Shown: piece by piece, positions 42,029 through 54,067 of the stretch
Numbering within the stretch: the stretch's first letter is position 1
Layout of the letters: each line of letters opens with the position of its first letter
Assembly (NCBI GenBank): GCA_033032865.1
Contig: JAWHQI010000079.1
Location: 5,956,501 to 6,020,500 of the forward strand
Reading direction: 5' to 3'
Source: Dactylorhiza incarnata
Taxonomy: Eukaryota > Streptophyta > Magnoliopsida > Asparagales > Orchidaceae
Length of the DNA: 64,000 nt
Program-made: the position numbers and the translations under genes
The notes under the pieces: generated by a model
The model's input: only the letters and a program-made list of their open reading frames with translations
What the model was told of the DNA's origin: nothing
Database searches by the model: none

Positions 42029-44859
42029 ATGGCGCGCGACTATGCTGCAGAAGCTAAGGTGGCCATGGCTGGTCTTGTAGGTCTGTTCGATGGTCCTTCG
42101 CTCCCTCCACGCCTAGGTCCCGAGGCTGAGGACTTCCTCGCTTCCAAGAAGAGGAAGAGGCTGGCGAAGAAGAAGAAGAAGGGGAAGAAGAAGGTTACTG
42201 AAGATGATGCCGCCGTCCCTTTGGGTGACCAACATCAGCAGCTGCTGGACGAGTTGGGGCTTTCTAACGAGGGCAACTCGCCGGCCGCTGATCTTCCTAT
42301 TCCAAATGTCGCTGAGGAGGCGAGCATGCCTGGGACCTCGGCCCAGAATCAATCGGAGAATCTCGCTCCTGCGCGAGGTAGAGAGCTACCTACTCGCCAC
42401 CTCCTTGATTAGCCTCAACTTGATCCGTATTGCTAAATGTTTCTTCTATGCTCGCAGATTCGTCCACCATCGGTGCTCAGGAGGAGCCTTTGGCCGTACC
42501 TCCTCTGAGATCGTCGCCCATGATCTCGCCTAGGGGTGGTGGGCGCTCGACGCGAGTTCTCCATAGCTCTTTGCTGGAGAAGAGGCCGATGAGCGAGCAA
42601 CGGGCTCCTCTGGCGGGCAGTGTGCTTCCGCCACCACCGCCTCTTCAATCTTTGGGGCTGGTGAGCAGCTCGCAGCTGCCCGCGGGTGGGCTTCCGCCAC
42701 CTCCTCCTTTTCCTTCTTCTGCCACTACTCAGGGCGAGCAGCGCCCTTCGACTTCTACTGCTCCCTCAACCCACCAGGGCGAATCCTCGCGCCGTGGCGA
42801 GACTGAGGGCCCTTCGGGCTTCTTTCCCCCGAGGGGGGGAGGGCGACCATCTGATAGTCGCGGTCGAGGGAACGCGCCTCCTAGCCGGGGTCAGGCCACT
42901 GGGTCCCATCCTGCTCGGCGAGGCGATCACCATCACAACTCGTCTCCTCAGCGAGGAAGGGGCTCTCCTCGCCGTCACTCTCGCAGTCCTCGATCAGGTA
43001 CTTGGTCGCTGTCTTTGATAGTCGCCACTATCTTCACTCCATTCCTTTCATTTTGTCAAAGCTCTGATACTCTTGCCTTCTTTGCAGCTCGCGGTCGTAC
43101 TCCCATAGGAGCCTTTGTTGGAACCTTAGTTTTGATTTGAGTTAGGATCCATCCCTTTTGTTAATAATTCATCTAAGAAAACTAAGGAAACATAAATTAA
43201 ATATGATGCCATCGAATTGGAGAATATACATAAGAAAATAATACAAGCTCTCTGCGTTCGACGAATGTCGAATGGCGCTCGACAAATTCCAGCCAGCCAG
43301 CGCTCGACAAATCTTCATCAGAACAGCGTTCGACAAATGGCGAACAGCGCTCGACGAATTCAGTCAGAATAACCTCAGCGGCCAGGAATTCTCTGAACGA
43401 CGCTCGACAAACTCAAGGCAGCGGTCGACAAATCTATTTCAGAACAGCGCTCGTCGAAAATGTTATCAGCAACATTATTAAATCAATTTATACTGCTCGA
43501 CTAACATTATTATATTATTATTATACATGCTTTTCTGATGTAGCTGTTACAGGCAATAAAGATTATAGCCGTTTGCTGAAGAGTCAAAGACGGCAACACC
43601 TTTTCCCAAGGAATCAAATTAAAGAGACTTTATCTCTTTCCTTCTTCCCAAGAGAAGAATTCAAATTAAGAGAAAAGGTTCTCAGATTATAAGAAGACAG
43701 TTACGGAGAAAGCAATATAGAGAACACACGACAGAAATAAAGAGAAAATCAATTTGTTCTTCATTGCTAACATCTTCCTGCAGATTACAAACATCCTGAG
43801 ACACAAATCACAACTACTTGCTCAGGATCATCACTGCAAAAGAAGGAAGAAGTGGTTAAAAGAAGAGGCCTCCAGAACTGTCATCAAACCATATCAGATA
43901 GGGGGAGCTCTTCAACATCAGATCCATTCAACACCACATTTGGATCTCCAAGAGTCTTCTTATATAGAGAAGAACAATATAATTTCTGTTTTCATTACTT
44001 CCTTACCCCATCCTGTACAGGGTTATAACTCCCTTCAAAAGTTAATCCCGGTGACATGGCACCTTAGCAAAATCCTGCATCTTGGTTAGAGCACCTTATC
44101 AACAGCTCACTTGGTGTGTGGACACCTTATCAAAAACACCTTGGTGTGAGGGCACCTTATCAACAACCTCCTAGTGGATTCCTACTAGTGGGTAGAAGAG
44201 TAGATGTACCTAGTTGAGGGGAACTACTATATTTCCTTGTATCATTTGGATTGTTTGGTTTGCTTATTGTTTTATGTTTTTGTTTGTGCTATGCACTCAC
44301 ATTGTTTGTTTTAATTACTTATACACCATACACTTATATATTTATATCATTTATTTTTTAAAGCAAAACTTAATCAATATCTTTTAATAAGATAAATTAG
44401 AACTAAACCTCCCTTTCAGCCTTGATCGACGCCATCGGGCTTCCTTCTCGCGAGTACCAGGAGAGGGCTACTCGCGCGATCCTGGAGTCGCGGGTTGTGC
44501 GCCTGGCGAGCACTGACACTCATCGTCGCTTGACCGAGTTGGAGGTGCGAGTATCACGACTGGAAGAGTTTGATACTCGCCTGGCTGGTGCAGAATCTCG
44601 CCTTCATACTGTCAGCGACTTGGAGCGTCGAGTTGCGAGGCTCGAACATCGCCAGAAGCTGCACCATGACGAGATGGTGGGGATGCGTGCGAGCATGGGC
44701 TCGGTTGGTCGGCTGGCGAGGATTGAAGACCAACTGCGGCAAGGTGAGGATGTGATGTCCGTAGCCTCCGAGCATTTTAAGCGAGCTCGCAGCTTGGGCT
44801 GGGTCGGGCGACATCCTCAGCCTCCGGATCCTCAGGCGAATCTCCAGGGGCCTTCCTAG
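42029..44859 (+). CDS. Element C antisense gene 1 (basic, coiled-coil protein), three exons
   Basis: Exons 42029-42377, 42458-42997 and 43088-44859; the last holds a later solo-LTR insertion (43116-44418 plus one TSD, 44419-44423). Without it the exons join to 451 codons with no stop. Introns (80 and 90 bp) are GT-AG and both phase 1, as in B; acceptors are GCTCGCAG and TCTTTGCAG. Exon 1 has KKRKRLAKKKKKGKKK (nuclear-signal-like), exon 2 is Pro/Ser/Arg-rich (RGSPRRHSRSPRS), exon 3 is coiled coil (THRRLTELEVRVSRLEEF) and aligns with exon 3 of B (shared LPxREY, RASMGSxGxLxRxE). Conservation of the splicing pattern between divergent copies argues for a used protein-coding gene. The insertion now disrupts this copy. 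Confidence 0.72.
43116..44418 (+). mobile_element. Solo LTR of a copia-type element
   Basis: 1303 bp, TGTTGGAACC..CCTTTCA, flanked by perfect TSD GCCTT (43111-43115, 44419-44423), no internal region. The ends resemble those of the copia-type element at 54334-61912 (TGTTGGGAA..CTTTCA). Solo LTRs arise by recombination between the two LTRs of one insertion. It sits in exon 3 of antisense gene 1. Confidence 0.85.
43255..43460 (+). repeat. GCGCTCGACAAAT motif array in the solo LTR
   Basis: Eight degenerate copies of GCGYTCGACRAAT within 206 bp, spaced about 15-40 bp, with unrelated sequence between them. Located 140-345 bp from the LTR start, similar to the arrays in A, F and the copia-type element. 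Confidence 0.8.
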
Positions 44860-45247
44860 CTGCTGTCTTTTTCCTCTTTCTTTTCTTCTTTCTATGCTAT
44901 GTCGCCCTTGGCGATCATTCCTGTAATTCTGAACATTTGACTTTCATCTGATGTAATATTATTTCGAAGAGTATTGGAAACTCGCCTTTTATTACTTGCC
45001 CTGCTTTGTTTTTCTGTGATGGTTTCTTGTCAGTTATTTTTTCTATCTTCTTTAATTTTGGCGAGTAGTGTCTGAATGTCGCCTGTACCTGGCGAGCTTC
45101 ATTCATGCTTCTTCTTGCAGGTCTTCGTGCTTTGGAAGTCGGCACCTTTCTGACGCGCGCTGCTGAGTTGGCGACCTTGTCTTAATACTCGCCATCCCCT
45201 TATTCCTAATCGCGCCGTCGTGCTCGATAAGCCAAGCTACCCGACTA
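44860..45247 (+). other. Spacer between antisense genes 1 and 2 of element C
   Basis: T-rich 3' flank of gene 1 followed by the upstream region of gene 2. TACTCGCC and GGCGAGT motifs occur at 45059 and 45187. No gene seen. Confidence 0.6.
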
Positions 45248-45257
45248 CTATAAATAG
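45248..45257 (+). promoter_or_regulatory. TATA box of antisense gene 2, element C
   Basis: CTATAAATAGGGGGG, about 120 bp before ATG 45377; the same string precedes gene 2 of B. The region between is C/T-rich, like a plant 5' leader. Confidence 0.7.
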
Positions 45258-45376
45258 GGGGGTGAGTATTTATTACGCTTTCGGCGATCTTCTAGCTCAC
45301 ACGCGAGTATCCTCCATCCTCCTTTCCTCTTCTCGCATTCTTCGATACTCGCCCTTCTTTCCTTCTTTCCTCCAAG

Positions 45377-47311
45377 ATGAATGACGAGGCAACCATCCGG
45401 CGTGCCAATCACGCCAAGAACTTTGCGGTGACCGCCTTCAAGAAGTCCATCACAACCGAGAAGGACTTGGAGATGTTCTTGGCGAAGTACGTCCCGCCAG
45501 GGTTTGTCGCTCGTCTTCCTCGCAAGGGAGAGCGACTAAACACCATCTTGACCACCGAGCGGGTGTTTCCTACTCGCCACTTCGAGGTGGGCTTGAAACT
45601 ACCACTGTGGATGGAGTTCAGCCAGATACTCCGTTACTTTGGGATAGTCCCTGCCCAGATCAACCCCAATGGGGTGGCGATGATCGTGGAGTTCCTTTGT
45701 TATCTGCGCGACCAGGGGATCGCCTTCGACCTTTCCGTCTTCAGGCGGATATTCCACTTCATGGCGACAGGCGAGGGCGTCGTCTTCCTGTGCAGCCATG
45801 TCTGCACTCTGGTCGGCACGGCGAAGAAGAATCATCGCTGGGGAGATCGACTAGTCGTCATCAATGGCGACTTCCAAGCCATTCCCGACAGGTCCTTCCA
45901 GCCGCCGGAGAGCGCCTTTGGGGCTTCTCTCCTGAGCGAGAGTGGCGAGAAACTGCTCGAATCCTTGAAGAATCGCCGTCTTGACGTGGTGTTCTGGAGG
46001 AGGCGAGTAGACGAACTCGCTGAGGTGTTCCCGGGCGAAGGTATCCTACTGCGCGAGTATTCGCAATACTCATTCTTCGTCTTCAATCAGGCGACTAACT
46101 GGAGATGTCTCTCTTTTTGTTGCAGCAGTCCACGTTCTACCACGTGAGCTTCTCCCCGTGGCGTTGAAGGCGGCGTCTTCCACACAAGGAGGTGCGGGGA
46201 CCTCCGCTCGCGGGGATGGGGTCTACTCGCCTATCGATTTGTCGTCAGGAGGCGATGAGCCCATGATCGTCGGCGACGGTTCTGGGCCTTCGAAGAAGCG
46301 GAAGAAGAAGGAGGTTGCTCATAGGGACCTCGGCAAGAAGGCGGACGCTTCTGAGGCTGGCGAGCCTTATGCCCACCTGAACTTCAACCTCGGCGGGCGT
46401 GGCGAGGATGCCTATGGTCGCCCCTTGGTGGCCTGGTCGGAGAGTGCCCACGTGGTGTCTCTAAGCTCCAACCTCCCGCCCTGGTCGGAGGACTGGGAGG
46501 ACAAGGGCGAGGGCTTCGATGTGCTCCACGCCATTTATGGTTGCGAGGATGCAGAAAGACTGCAAGAGGAGTCTTCCGAGTATCTGGTTCACCAGACCTC
46601 GCGATCTCTGCTGCGATCTGCCGAGCTGGCCCATTCGACAGCAAGGCGATTGCTCGAATATGAGGGGGTGATCAAAACCCAGTGCAAGAAGATGATCGCC
46701 ATGGGGCTCATAGAGAAGGAGCATGAGGTACTCGCCTCGCTTCTATATTCGCTTCTGGGATACTCGCCACTTTGCCGAATAGTTTGCTTACCCTCCGCGT
46801 CTTCTCGTTTTTGCAGGCCGCCGAGGTGGAGATGGCGAAGAAGACCTCCCAGCTGGAGAAGGAGCTGGACGATACCCGGCTAGCTTTGGAGGCCGCCCAA
46901 GTTCGCATCGCTGAGCTGGAAACTCGGCCTGCTGAGCAACAGCCAGCGGTGGCGGGCCCCTCCAGGGTCGGCAAGAAGATCAGGATGTATGGCGTCGATA
47001 TGCCTCGCATTCGTCGGGAGATCGTGCGAGCCACGGGGACTGTCATCCTAAGCCAACTGAAGGCAGACGACCTTCTGAAGCCGGCGACGATGGAGCTGAC
47101 AGTGGTGGACCTCATCCCGGCGCAGCTCGCCGAGGAGTCCTCCTCCCCCTTGCGATTATCTCCCCAGCTGTCCAGTGACTCCAAGGACGATGATTCTGAG
47201 GACGAGGATGATGATGATGGTGGCGATGTGCAGATATTGATGGCGAGGATGACGCCTAATCGCCTGGGTACCCTTTTTGCTCGCCCGGCGACCTTTTGTA
47301 AACCATTTTGA
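45377..47311 (+). CDS. Element C antisense gene 2 (PF04195-like protein), three exons
   Basis: Exons 45377-46040, 46126-46727 and 46817-47311 join to 587 codons without a stop. Introns of 85 and 89 bp are GT-AG, phases 1 and 0, as in B. Exon 1 encodes a globular domain resembling PF04195 ('putative gypsy type transposon'), with HFEVGLKLPLWMEFSQILRY and VPAQINPNGVAM conserved with B. Exon 2 has a basic KKRKKKEVAHR patch and helices (HQTSRSLLRSAELAHSTARR). Exon 3 is coiled coil (QLEKELDDTRLALEAAQVRIAE is the heptad region) and ends in an acidic tail (DSEDEDDDDGGD). Proteins of this type occur in plant Tat elements but their role is not known. A nuclear, DNA- or chromatin-associated role is inference from the basic and acidic segments. 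Confidence 0.78.
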
Positions 47312-48708
47312 AGATATTTTGCAATTTATACCAAACATATAAATGAAAAGGACAAAGTTTTGCTCGCCTGTTTCTTCTGCTTTGCTTTCTTTCTTGAATG
47401 TCGCTTAGGCTCCTAGGCTCGAGGCGAGATTGAGTGCTCGCTAGGCTCTTAGGATCGAGGAGAGATTTAGTGCTCGCTAGGCATACTCGTACCTGCATAC
47501 TCGTACCTGTATACTTGCCTATCTGGCGAGTATTACCTGCATACTCGCCTTTTCAAAGGTATCTTTTGATTAAATCGAGACGTGAAGGGCTTTGCCTTGC
47601 ACCTGGTGATGAGTTCATCAGAATCACTTTAATAATAATGGGGTTTTAAGGGGAAAGAGATAGGGAAGGGGAGTCGGGGAGGTCTGGAGGGACACATCAT
47701 CCCGAGGTCTCCATCCTACTCAGATGCCAGAATGTCTCCATTCTTTGGTCGGTCGAATCGGTTTTTGCCCTTTCCCAAGTCGGAATGTCGGCTTCCAGAC
47801 TTTCCCCCGGTAATCTTTCCAGTCGGACGAGAAGTGCGGTCGGCGGGAACCGCGACCAACGTGCAATGGGGGAGTTGATCTCGGCCGTCATTGCAGAGGT
47901 TTGGACTTAAGGGAACGCACACCCGAGGAACTGTCCCATCATCCGTTCTGAGCTTTTACAAGGGTTAAGTTGGAGGCTCGTTTTCCAACTTGCGGCGTTG
48001 AATGTTGATGTAGGATGACGTCAAGCAGGGAGTGGCAGTCAGGGAGGTCCAAAAGGACACACCATCCCGAGGCCTCCAACCTACTTGGGTGCTAGATGTG
48101 GATCAAACCTGCTTCCTGTTGCTCAACAAATTGGCAGGGAGTTAAGCACACTTAAGCACACCAACTCACATGATCGGACACAACAATTTCAGGAAACGGA
48201 TTGCTTTGCTACGAGCTTTTAGCTCTCGAGGGTACACGACACCTTTATTCAAGGGTCCCCTGAGCTAGTTAAATCGATCATCTCTTCGCCGAATCAGGAG
48301 GTCGGCGTCCAGACTTTTCTCTTGGTAATCTCTCCAGTCGTACGAGAAGTGCGGTCGGTGGGAACCGCGACCAACGTGCAAGGGAGGAGCTGATCTTGGT
48401 CGTCATTGCAGAGGTTTGGACTTAAGGGAACGCCCACCCGAGGCACTGTCCCATCATCCGTTCTGAGTTTTTATGAGGGTTAAGTCGGAGTCTCATTTCC
48501 CAACATAGCGTGGAGATTGACTTCGCTGGCCTCCTTTCCTTAAAGACTTCTCTGGGATAGGAAGGACTGCCTCATCCCATGTTTCAGGGAGATGTAAATT
48601 TTTATTTATACGTAAATGAATTTACAAGGGGGGTATGTACATTCCCTTTTAGGGATAAAACCTTTTCAGGTCATCGCCGCTCCAGGTGTTCCCTAGCAGC
48701 TCGCCTTC
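47312..48708 (-). other. Non-coding spacer of element C with direct repeats
   Basis: Holds a repeat of about 205 bp present twice (about 47786-47990 and 48301-48507; shared AGAAGTGCGGTCGG, GCAGAGGTTTGGACTTAAGG) and smaller copies of GGACACAYCATCCCGAGG near 47690 and 48056. A TACTCGYACCTG run lies at 47484-47515 and GGCGAGTA..TACTCGCC at 47525-47550. It corresponds to the tandem-repeat spacer of B. No gene supported. Confidence 0.7.
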
Positions 48709-51288
48709 CTAGTTTTGCAAGTGGTACCCTCCTGTCAGGAGAGCTTCCTGGATGATGAAGGGTCCTTCCCAGTTTGGGTTAAGCTTTCCGACGGTTGCTG
48801 ATCTTCCTGTGGCATCCACCTTCTTTAGGACCAGGTCACCTGCTTGGAAGTGCTTGAGGCGGACATTTTTGTCGAAATGTCTTGCCATTCGGCGCTTGAT
48901 CTCTTCTTTCCTGGCTGAAGCCAGGTCCCGCAGCTCTTCTATGTAGTCGAGGGATAGCTTCTGCGCTTCTTCATTTTCTAATCGCCATTCTTCGTTTCCG
49001 TCTTCCGCGGCTACCACCCTTGGGCTTCTGACTTCAAACTCTACTGGAATGAGAGCTTCCGACCCGTGAGAGAGCTTAAACGGTGTCTCCCCGGTGGCTG
49101 AGCTAGGAGTGGTCCTCAAAGCCCATAGGACCGAGGGGAGCTGATCCGCCCAACTACCTCTCAGGTTCTCCACTTTCTTCTTCAGTAGGTTGATGATCAG
49201 CTTGTTGGCGGCCTCCACTTGACCATTGCTTCTGGGATGGTGCACGGAGGCGAATCGAAGATCGGTTCCCAGCTGCCTGCAAAAATCATCAAACTCTAAG
49301 CTGGCAAACTGGGGGCCATTGTCGGTGACGATGGCGAGAGGGATTCCAAATCTGCAGACGATCTCCCCCCAGATGAAGCTCTTCACGACTTGAGAGGTGG
49401 TCTTGGCCAAAGCTTTGGCCTCGATCCACTTGGAGAAGTAGTCGATCATGACGAGAACGAACTTCCTCTGGCCACTTGTTTGAGGGAAAGGGCCGATCAA
49501 GTCCATCCCACAGATGGCAAATGACCATGGGGCGGTGATTGATCGGAGCTGCTGGGCTGGCTGCAACTGAAGGGGGGCGAAGAGCTGACACTTCTGACAC
49601 TTCTTCGAGAAGGTCTCAGCATCCTTTCGGATAGTAGGCCAGAAGTAACCTTGCCTTAGGATCCTTTGCTCCAAAGTGCGGGTCCCAGAATGGCTTCCAC
49701 ACTCTCCCGAGTGGATCTCTTCCAACACTCGGGGTACTTCGTCTTCAGAGATACATCTGGCCAGGGGGCCTGAGATGGTTTTGCGGTACAGCTCTCCGTT
49801 TTGCAGTAAATAGTACGCCGCCTTGTACCGAAATCTTCTTTGATCCCCTTCGCCTGCTGGGAGCTGGCCGCTGACCAGGAAGGCCACGAAGGGATCCATC
49901 CATGAAGGGCGCTGCTCGATCTCCATCATCTCTCCCTCTTCAATGGATGGGCGGAATAGCTCGGTAATAGTTCCTCCAGCCCTCGGCCCATACTTGGCTA
50001 AGCGATCTGCTGCCGAGTTCTCCTCTCTTGGCACATGCTCGACGATGAAGGACTGGAAGCCTCCAATCAACCCTTTCACCTTCACTAAGTACTTCTGCAG
50101 GGTGGTGTCGCGCACCTCGAACTCTCCTCGAATATGCGACGCGACCACCATCGAATCTGTGAAAGCCCGGACATCACGGATCCCCAACTCCTTGGCAAGG
50201 CGCAAGCCTGCCACTATGGCCTCGTATTCTGCTTGGTTGTTCGTGACGGGGAAGAGGATCTCGACGGCTTGCTCGATCCTTGATCCCTGTGGGCTGACGA
50301 GCACGATGCCCACTCCCACAGAACTTCTGCCCGAAGCTCTGTCCACGAACATATCCCATGGAATTGGATTGAGAGCTTCTTCCCCTGGCTCTGTCTCCAC
50401 CGAGAAGTCAGCCAGGAAGTCTGCTACCGCCTGGGCCTTGATCGCCACCCGGGGTGAGAAGGAAATGTCGAACTCGCTGAGTTCTACCGACCATTTCGCT
50501 AACCTCCCTGAATGCTCCACTCCCTCTAGGACATTTCGGAGAGGATGATCAGTCACAACCCGGATGGAGTGAGCTTGAATGTAAGGGCGGAGCTTCCGCG
50601 TCGACACCACCAGGGCGAAAGCAAGCTTCTCCAGGATCGGATATTTCAACTCCGCCTTCTTCAACACCCGACTGACATAGTAGATGGGCAGCTGCTTCCT
50701 TCCTTCTTCTCGGACCAACACGGAACTTACTGCCTCTGCTCTTACTCCCAGGTAGATGAGCAGGTCTTCGCCTTCCTTCGGGCTCTGAAAGAGAGGTGTC
50801 AGAGTCAACTGCTCCTTTAGTCTTTCGAACGCCTTCTCACATCCTTGGGACCACTCGAAACTTTCAGTTTTGCGGAGTGTCTTGAAGAATGGAGAACACT
50901 TCTCCCCGGCTTTTGATAGGAAGCGGCTAAGACCTGCGAGCCTTCCTGTCAACCTTTGCACTTCTTTCGTTGTCTTTGGGGACGACATCTCCAGGATCGC
51001 CTTAACCTTGTCGGGGTTAGGATCTACTCCCTCCGGGGTAAGGAGATGCCCAAGGAACTTTCCTCTTCCAGCTCCAAAGATGCACTTTGCCGGATTGAGC
51101 CTCATCTTGAATTTCCTCAGCGTCGCGAAGGTCTCCACCAGATCAGCTACGTGTTCCTGGACGCTCTTGCTTTTGATCAAGAGGTAGTCCACATACACTT
51201 CCAGGTTCCTCCCCTTCTGCTTCTTGAAGATGTGGTCAATCATCCGCTGGTAAGTAGCTCCTGCATTCTTCAACCCGAAGGGCATCAT
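48709..51288 (-). pseudogene. Element C pol, second part: RT palm, RNase H, second RNase H, integrase
   Basis: 859 open codons in continuation of the frame ending at 51301. RT motif MPFGLKNAGATYQRMI is followed by VYVDYLLIKS: the second aspartate of the YVDD active site is tyrosine, so polymerase activity should be lost. The first RNase H is degenerate (LIYLGVRAEAVSSVL). The second, archaeal-type RNase H keeps its first aspartate (MFVDRASGRSSVGVGIVL). Integrase has the HHCC finger (HSGECGSHSGTRTLEQ; CQKCQLF) and DDE core (MDLIGPFP, VTDNGPQFAS, NGQVEAANKLI), and ends near the C-terminal NWEGPFIIQEALL. The natural end lies some 25 codons downstream, past a stop near 48709. Confidence 0.87.
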
Positions 51289-51300
51289 CTTGTAGCTGTA

Positions 51301-53858
51301 TTAGCCATCATCGGTGATGAAGGAGACATTGCGGCAATCGGGGGGATGCATCCGGATCTGGTGGTATCCTGAAAACGCATCAAGGAAACTCATCACAGAA
51401 AAACCGATGGCTGAATCAACCAGCGCGTCGATTCGAGGCAGGGGATAACAATCCTTAAGGCAGCTTTTATTCATCAAAGAGAAATCAACACACATCCACC
51501 AGCTACCCCCCGCTTTCTTCACCATTACAACATTGGAGACCCAGCCTGGGTACTGGATCTCCGATACAAAGCCTGCATCGAGCAGTTTTTTCACCTCCTC
51601 CCGGATTGGTTTGGCTAAGATGGTGGCGTTCCTCCTCTTCTTCTGGCGAACGGGCTGGATCGCGGGATCCAAGTTGAGGCGATGGCACGCAACCTCAGGA
51701 TCGATTCCTGGCATCTCGGCGGCACTCCAAGCAAAGATGTCGACGTTCTTTTGCAGACACGCCGCAATCTCGATCTTTTCCTCCGTCTTCAGCGACCCGC
51801 CGATCTTCAGCAACCCAGGTACTCCTGTTGCGGAGAGTACCTCGATTTCTTCAACTTCTTCGGCCACCTCCAGCCTGGCCGGGCTCTCCAACACCCTTCC
51901 GAACTCTTCCGTGTCAGCCATCCAACTGATGGTACTGACGGCGCTGAGATAGTACTCCCGAGCGGCTCTTGGATCGCTCCCGATCCTCACCTGGACATCT
52001 CCCTTACAGTACTTCAAGCACTGATGGTAGGATGATGGGACGGCCTTGAAGGCGTTGAGAAGTGGCCTTCCGAAGATAGCCCTGTAACAGCTTGGGGCGT
52101 CAACGATGACAAATCGACAGCTGATGGAGGTGCCACCGAGCGTTACAAGGAGATCTGCTCCTCCTTCCACCTCTTTCTTCTCTCTAGAGAAGCCGAAGAG
52201 GGGACCATCGGCTGCCCGAACCCTTGCTGCTCCGACTCCCAGTCTGTCAAACGTCCCCTTGAAAATGACGTTTACGGAGCTACCGTTATCGATCAGAATC
52301 CGATCAACGGTGAAGTCCTCTACTGCGGCTTGGATCACGATGGCATCATGGAAGGGGTTCTCATTCCCTAACATGTCCTCCTCAGAGAAGGTGATCTCCT
52401 CCATCGGGGGGGGGGGGGGGGGGAGGGGGGGTGCTTGTGAGGTCGAGGCGACGCTCCTGCGATAGATCTGATGGAGGCTCCCCTTGCGGGAAGCTTCCAT
52501 CCCTGCTCCCCCATGGATCACTCCGACTCTGCCTCCCTGAACCAGGTCTCCTCGGCCTCCCTGGTCGATCCGGTATTCATTCCTCCTTCGAGCGACGGCT
52601 TGCACTGTCGGCGGCTCGACGGGGGATTCGGTCCTTCGCTGCTCCCCTCCACCTTCTCCTGCTGCTAGCCTCCTCCTGGCTTCCCAAAATTCTGGGAAAG
52701 CCATCATCGCATGCCCTTCTGCCTGGTGGAAGTCACAGTAGAGGGGGACCTCTTCCGCCTGCTGTCTTCTCGGCCGCTGCTTCTTCCTTCCTTGACGGCG
52801 GCCACGCCTGGCTACCGCCATCGCTTCGTCTCTCCTCCTCTCCTGACGCCTCTCCGGCTGGCGAAAGGGTCTTCTCTCCGGGGATCTTCCCCTTTGATCC
52901 CGACGCTGGTGCAGTCCAGCCGGCCTCCAAGGTGGCCAGTTGACGGGGACCTGATAGCGCCTTTCCTCCTCCTGACGCTCCGGGGTTACGATGGGCCTCC
53001 TCTCATCGCTCCTCCTGGCTTCATCCCTCCTGGGCTCCTCCCTTTTCTTCTCTTCTCTTTTCCTTTCCACGCGCCGCTCCGGCCTTTTCTTTTCCGCCCT
53101 CCGGGGCTCTTCTCTCTTCCTCTTCTCAGGGATCCTATCCCTTTCTTCTTCTTCACCTCCGGTCACCTTAGCAAGCCTGGCCAGGAAGTCAGGGTTGGAA
53201 GCCTCTCCTCGGACAAACTTGTTGGCCCTCTGAATGAGGTTGTCATAGGAATAGGGAGGGTTCCTACTGAGCTCCAACTTGAAGAGACCTTGACTCATAC
53301 CGAACGTCAAGGCCAGCAACAGGATGTTGCTATCCACCTCCTGGATCTGCAGAACCTCCTCTTGAAAGCGCTCGATATAGGGCCCCAACGCCTCATCCGG
53401 CCTTTGTACCACATAGAACAGGGTCGTTGCCTCTTTCTTCAGCTTCCAGGCCGTGTCGAACCAGGTCGTCACTCCACGGCACAGGTCTTCAAAGCAGTAG
53501 ATCGAGCCGGTGGGCAACTGGTGGAACCAGTCCCAGGCCTTTGCACGGAAGGTGATGGCAAACAGTCTGCACTTAAAGGCATCCGACATGGTTCGGATAG
53601 AGACTATATCCTCGAACCACTGGATGTGCCGGACAGGGTCATCCCTCCCTGAATAATAATTCAAGACAGGGTCCCTGAACCCTTCTGGCACGGGCGGCAA
53701 GGATCTCCTCGCAGAAGGGGCTCCTCCCTCCTGCCCGGCGACGATCCTCCACTTGGCGAGTATCACCACCATACTCGCCATATGGGCGAGTATCCTGGTA
53801 CCTCGCCTGCTCCTCCGTCTCGTGGAAACGGATCCCTTGTGAGGTCGGCTGGTAGAAC
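51301..53858 (-). pseudogene. Element C gag (3' part), protease and RT fingers
   Basis: Open frame from the hAT insertion site to a TAA at 51301-51303, which stands where B has DGCYSYK in the RT. Gag domain: DPVRHIQWFEDIV, AKAWDWFHQLPTGSIYCFEDL; then a Glu/Arg-rich stretch (about 52500-53150) and a basic segment; protease ILIDNGSSVNVIF (near 52290-52325); RT start DAGFVSEIQYPGWVSNVVMVKK and FLDAFSGYHQI. A G-run (C-run on this strand, 52407-52431) codes a proline stretch before the protease and is likely to vary in length. The gag start lies at 62392, on the other side of the hAT insertion. Gag codons at 53755-53815 are made of TACTCGCC/GGCGAGTA palindromes. Confidence 0.85.
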
Positions 53859-54000
53859 CAAGCTTGTAGATGTCGGCCGACATGTTCGACATGTCGGCCG
53901 ACATGTCATTTTTGAGGGGAAATCGCAACGTTAGCGACACAAATGAGAAAAATGGCATTTTCCAGTATGGCGGTCGACATGTCGGACATGTCGGCCCGTT

Positions 54001-54067
54001 ATGGCGGGTTATGGCGGGTTATGGCGGGTTATGGCGGGTTATGGCGGGTTATGGCGGGTTATGGCGG
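54001..54067 (+). repeat. 10-bp tandem repeat in the hAT-like element
   Basis: ATGGCGGGTT repeated six times and a partial seventh, perfectly. It lies 135 bp from the left end. Confidence 0.95.

Noticed and set aside
52431..53652. Large frames on + opposite gag of C
   Set aside because: Shadow of the same Glu/Arg-rich gag region; the - strand has the known domains.
53867..53958. Apparent N-terminal extension of C gag
   Set aside because: Lies inside the hAT-like element; the true gag start is at 62392.
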